A DNA stretch of 64,000 bases from Micromussa lordhowensis. Lineage: Eukaryota > Cnidaria > Anthozoa > Scleractinia > Lobophylliidae. Each line of letters starts with the position of its first letter. Position 1 is the first letter of the stretch. Shown piece by piece: positions 59,746 to 64,000 of this stretch. A program made the position numbers and the translations under genes. The stretch lies in NCBI GenBank assembly GCA_964020085.1, contig CAXHUQ010001401.1, positions 27,501 through 91,500 on the forward strand. The letters run 5' to 3'. The notes beneath the pieces were generated by a model. The model was not told the DNA's origin. It saw nothing but the letters and a program-made list of their open reading frames with translations, and did not search any database.

Positions 59746-62700
59746 GAGCACAGGGATGGGCAGGGGGTGCTTTTGTACTTGGTGACGGAAGCAAAATTGG
59801 CTTGTTTTGACTATTTCTTTAGTCACCTTTTGAGAAATCCAGTTAGATATCTGGGCGTTTCTCTCCAGAATGGCATTCTGTGAGCCAGGCCGGGTAAATC
59901 AAGTGTCATCAGCTGAATTTTGACTGATTTTCAGGCGTTCAGCCCTTGATATCTGAGCGAATTCGCTAGAAGGTGGCCTGTGAGGTTTTGGCTTGAGCAC
60001 GGGCACCGCCCGTGCTCAAGCCATTGTGGCCGCTCAAAATGCAGGGGGCTTGCCGTCAAGGCCTGCATTTCCAAGCTGCCCAGGGGTGGTTCTAACAGTG
60101 GGTGGGTGTCTCTGAGTTGTGTGTCAAAATCACAGGGCTGGGTGGCTATTCTTTTTTGAGACTTTGACTGCAGTTAGAGTATGTGGTCGCCTTAAGTGGA
60201 TTTGACACCGTAGGTTGCCTTGGGGATTTTTTCCCGGGCTAGTGTAGGCCTGAATGGTAGTTTTCTTTTGATCACCCATTAGAGTCAGCCCACAGTGTGC
60301 AGTGGGTGGGTGGTTGGCGGGTGTGTGACCAGAGCACAGGGATGGGCAGGGGGTGCTTTTGTACTTGGTGACGGAAGCAAAATTGGCTTGTTTTGACTAT
60401 TTCTTTAGTCACCTTTTGAGAAATCCAGTTAGATATCTGGGCGTTTCTCTCCAGAATGGCATTCTGTGAGCCAGGCCGGGTAAATCGAGTGTCATCAGCT
60501 GAATTTTGACTGATTTTCAGGCGTTCGGCCCTTGATATCTGAGCGAATTCGCTAGAAGGTGGCCTGTGAGGTTTTGGCTTGAGCACGGGCACCGCCCGTG
60601 CTCAAGCCATTGTGGCCGCTCAAAATGCAGGGGGCTTGCCGTCAAGGCCTGCATTTCCAAGCTGCCCAGGGGTGGTTCTAACAGTGGGTGGGTGTCTCTG
60701 AGTTGTGTGTCAAAATCACAGGGCTGGGTGGCTATTCTTTTTTGAGACTTTGACTGCAGTTAGAGTATGTGGTCGCCTTAAGTGGATTTGACACCGTAGG
60801 TTGCCTTGGGGATTTTTTCCCGGGCTAGTGTAGGCCTGAATGGTAGTTTTCTTTTGATCACCCATTAGAGTCAGCCCACAGTGTGCAGTGGGTGGGTGGT
60901 TGGCGGGTGTGTGACCAGAGCACAGGGATGGGCAGGGGGTGCTTTTGTACTTGGTGACGGAAGCAAAATTGGCTTGTTTTGACTATTTCTTTAGTCACCT
61001 TTTGAGAAATCCAGTTAGATATCTGGGCGTTTCTCTCCAGAATGGCATTCTGTGAGCCAGGCCGGGTAAATCGAGTGTCATCAGCTGAATTTTGACTGAT
61101 TTTCAGGCGTTCGGCCCTTGATATCTGAGCGAATTCGCTAGAAGGTGGCCTGTGAGGTTTTGGCTTGAGCACGGGCACCGCCCATGCTCAAGCCATTGTG
61201 GCCGCTCAAAATGCAGGGGGCTTGCCGTCAAGGCCTGCATTTCCAAGCTGCCCAGGGGTGGTTCTAACAGTGGGTGGGTGTCTCTGAGTTGTGTGTCAAA
61301 ATCACAGGGCTGGGTGGCTATTCTTTTTTGAGACTTTGACTGCAGTTAGAGTATGTGGTCGCCTTAAGTGGATTTGACACCGTAGGTTGCCTTGGGGATT
61401 TTTTCCCGGGCTAGTGTAGGCCTGAATGGTAGTTTTCTTTTGATCACCCATTAGAGTCAGCCCACAGTGTGCAGTGGGTGGGTGGTTGGCGGGTGTGTGA
61501 CCAGAGCACAGGGATGGGCAGGGGGTGCTTTTGTACTTGGTGACGGAAGCAAAATTGGCTTGTTTTGACTATTTCTTTAGTCACCTTTTGAGAAATCCAG
61601 TTAGATATCTGGGCGTTTCTCTCCAGAATGGCATTCTGTGAGCCAGGCCGGGTAAATCGAGTGTCATCAGCTGAATTTTGACTGATTTTCAGGCGTTCGG
61701 CCCTTGATATCTGAGCGAATTCGCTAGAAGGTGGCCTGTGAGGTTTTGGCTTTAGCACGGGCACCGCCCGTGCTCAAGCCATTGTGGCCGCTCAAAATGC
61801 AGGGGGCTTGCCGTCAAGGCCTGCATTTCCAAGCTGCCCAGGGGTGGTTCTAACTGTGGGTGGGTGTCTCTGAGTTGTGTGTCAAAATCACAGGGCTGGG
61901 TGGCTATTCTTTTTTGAGACTTTGACTGCAGTTAGAGTATGTGGTCGCCTTAAGTGGATTTGACACCGTAGGTTGCCTTGGGGATTTTTTCCCGGGCTAG
62001 TGTAGGCCTGAATGGTAGTTTTCTTTTGATCACCCATTAGAGTCAGCCCACAGTGTGCAGTGGGTGGGTGGTTGGCGGGTGTGTGACCAGAGCACAGGGA
62101 TGGGCAGGGGGTGCTTTTGTACTTGGTGACGGAAGCAAAATTGGCTTGTTTTGACTATTTCTTTAGTCACCTTTTGAGAAATCCAGTTAGATATCTGGGC
62201 GTTTCTCTCCAGAATGGCATTCTGTGAGCCAGGCCGGGTAAATCGAGTGTCATCAGCTCAATTTTGACTGATTTTCAGGCGTTCGGCCCTTGATATCTGA
62301 GCGAATTCGCTAGAAGGTGGCCTGTAAGGTTTTGGCTTTAGCACGGGCACCGCCCGTGCTCAAGCCATTGTGGCCGCTCAAAATGCAGGGGGCTTGCCGT
62401 CAAGGCCTGCATTTCCAAGCTGCCCAGGGGTGGTTCTAACAGTGGGTGGGTGTCTCTGAGTTGTGTGTCAAAATCACAGGGCTGGGTGGCTATTCTTTTT
62501 TGAGACTTTGACTGCAGTTAGAGTACGTGGTCGCCTTAAGTGGATTTGACACCGTAGGTTGCCTTGGGGATTTTTTCCCGGGCTAGTGTAGGCCTGAATG
62601 GTAGTTTTCTTTTGATCACTCATTAGAGTCAGCCCACAGTGTGCAGTGGGTGGGTGGTTGGCGGGTGTGTGACCAGAGCACAGGGATGGGCAGGGGGTGC

Positions 62701-64000
62701 TTTTGTACTTGGTGACGGAAGCAAAATTGGCTTGTTTTGACTATTTCTTTAGTCACCTTTTGAGAAATCCAGTTAGATATCTGGGCGTTTCTCTCCAGAA
62801 TGGCATTCTGTGAGCCAGGCCGGGTAAATCGAGTGTCATCAGCTGAATTTTGACTGATTTTCAGGCGTTCGGCCCTTGATATCTGAGCGAATTCGCTAGA
62901 AGGTGGCCTGTGAGGTTTTGGCTTGAGCACGGGCACCGCCCGTGCTCAAGCCATTGTGGCCGCTCAAAATGCAGGGGGCTTGCCGTCAAGGCCTGCATTT
63001 CCAAGCTGCCCAGGGGTGGTTCTAACAGTGGGTGGGTGTCTCTGAGTTGTGTGTCAAAATCACAGGGCTGGGTGGCTATTCTTTTTTGAGACTTTGACTG
63101 CAGTTAGAGTATGTGGTCGCCTTAAGTGGATTTGACACCGTAGGTTGCCTTGGGGATTTTTTCCCGGGCTAGTGTAGGCCTGAATGGTAGTTTTCTTTTG
63201 ATCACCCATTAGAGTCAGCCCACAGTGTGCAGTGGGTGGGTGGTTGGCGGGTGTGTGACCAGAGCACAGGGATGGGCAGGGGGTGCTTTTGTACTTGGTG
63301 ACGGAAGCAAAATTGGCTTGTTTTGACTATTTCTTTAGTCACCTTTTGAGAAATCCAGTTAGATATCTGGGCGTTTCTCTCCAGAATGGCATTCTGTGAG
63401 CCAGGCCGGGTAAATCGAGTGTCATCAGCTGAATTTTGACTGATTTTCAGGCGTTCGGCCCTTGATATCTGAGCGAATTCGCTAGAAGGTGGCCTGTGAG
63501 GTTTTGGCTTGAGCACGGGCACCGCCCGTGCTCAAGCCATTGTGGCCGCTCAAAATGCAGGGGGCTTGCCGTCAAGGCCTGCATTTCCAAGCTGCCCAGG
63601 GGTGGTTCTAACAGTGGGTGGGTGTCTCTGAGTTGTGTGTCAAAATCACAGGGCTGGGTGGCTATTCTTTTTTGAGACTTTGACTGCAGTTAGAGTATGT
63701 GGTCGCCTTAAGTGGATTTGACACCGTAGGTTGCCTTGGGGATTTTTTCCCGGGCTAGTGTAGGCCTGAATGGTAGTTTTCTTTTGATCACCCATTAGAG
63801 TCAGCCCACAGTGTGCAGTGGGTGGGTGGTTGGCGGGTGTGTGACCAGAGCACAGGGATGGGCAGGGGGTGCTTTTGTACTTGGTGACGGAAGCAAAATT
63901 GGCTTGTTTTGACTATTTCTTTAGTCACCTTTTGAGAAATCCAGTTAGATATCTGGGCGTTTCTCTCCAGAATGGCATTCTGTGAGCCAGGCCGGGTAAA

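Larger units (their letters stand above)
9451..64000. repeat. 586-bp satellite array, ~91 units, runs off the right edge
   Basis: Head-to-tail copies with a constant 586-base spacing (for example the TCACCCATTAGAGT landmark at 9774, 10360, 10946, 11532). From 9774 to 63202 there are exactly 89 intervals once thirteen internal duplications, one 104-bp and two 10-bp deletions and four 1-bp insertions are counted. Copies differ by very few bases each. All units have the same orientation, and no foreign sequence interrupts them. No rRNA, 5S, tRNA, U-snRNA or histone sequence was recognised in the unit. It could be pericentromeric, subtelomeric or interstitial; the window does not say. Confidence 0.97.

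Noticed and set aside
9774..63522. Array of about 75 genes for a 106-residue protein
   Set aside because: The frame is open only because units are near-identical. Variants are largely replacement changes, several units carry stops or frameshifts, and no domain or promoter is seen.
9451..64000. CRISPR array or other repeat-spacer system
   Set aside because: The 586-bp units are contiguous with no unique spacers, and the context is a eukaryotic genome with spliced genes.

Overview
This looks like a stretch of a metazoan nuclear genome, most likely an anthozoan cnidarian such as a stony coral. The support is a multi-exon BEN-domain gene with GT-AG introns, several short inverted-repeat transposons of kinds common in cnidarian genomes, a CACTA-like (Tnp2-type) transposase relic, and a large satellite array. 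The cnidarian assignment is inference from gene style and repeat families and has not been tested by search.

Left part (1-9450) is A/T-rich, ordinary eukaryotic sequence. On the minus strand (3119 down to 915) lies a decayed CACTA/EnSpm-like transposase gene. Its first exon is cut in two by a 521-bp foldback element (2296-2816) flanked by a 2-bp AT duplication; taking out the element and one AT restores one reading frame. Head-to-head with it, on the plus strand, a BEN-domain gene runs from about 3942 to 8557 in six recognisable exons. Its first, ATG-bearing exon was not found. Two of its splice junctions are irregular: a possible one-base homopolymer frameshift or displaced acceptor at 6239-6288, and a CG instead of AG at the last acceptor near 8438. 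Its introns hold a nested pair of inverted-repeat elements (5350-6011 with 5533-5881 inside), a divergent repeat (4552-5046) and a 254-bp MITE with an ATTAG duplication (8090-8343). A poly(A) signal at 9385-9390 probably ends the gene.

Right part (9451-64000, continuing off the edge) is one uninterrupted head-to-tail satellite array. The unit is 586 bp and 91 copies can be counted by a single landmark. It is visibly more G/C-rich than the flank and begins abruptly 60 bp after the poly(A) signal. Every length deviation in the array can be accounted for: thirteen internal duplications of 103-113 bp, one reciprocal 104-bp deletion, two identical 10-bp deletions and four 1-bp insertions. Shared rare variants show higher-order structure: a 3,036-bp block in tandem (about 14.6-20.7 kb), a 3,623-bp block in tandem (about 52.5-59.7 kb) with related mosaic copies on both sides, and a block shared at shifts of 5,850/6,436 bp (38-46 kb). 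Each unit carries a perfect 15-bp-stem hairpin followed by a second hairpin. Many unit-to-unit differences are CpG transitions, suggesting the array is or was methylated. A 106-codon minus-strand open frame recurs in most units, but its variants do not look like those of a protein under selection. The array is best read as a recently homogenised satellite, not an array of protein genes.
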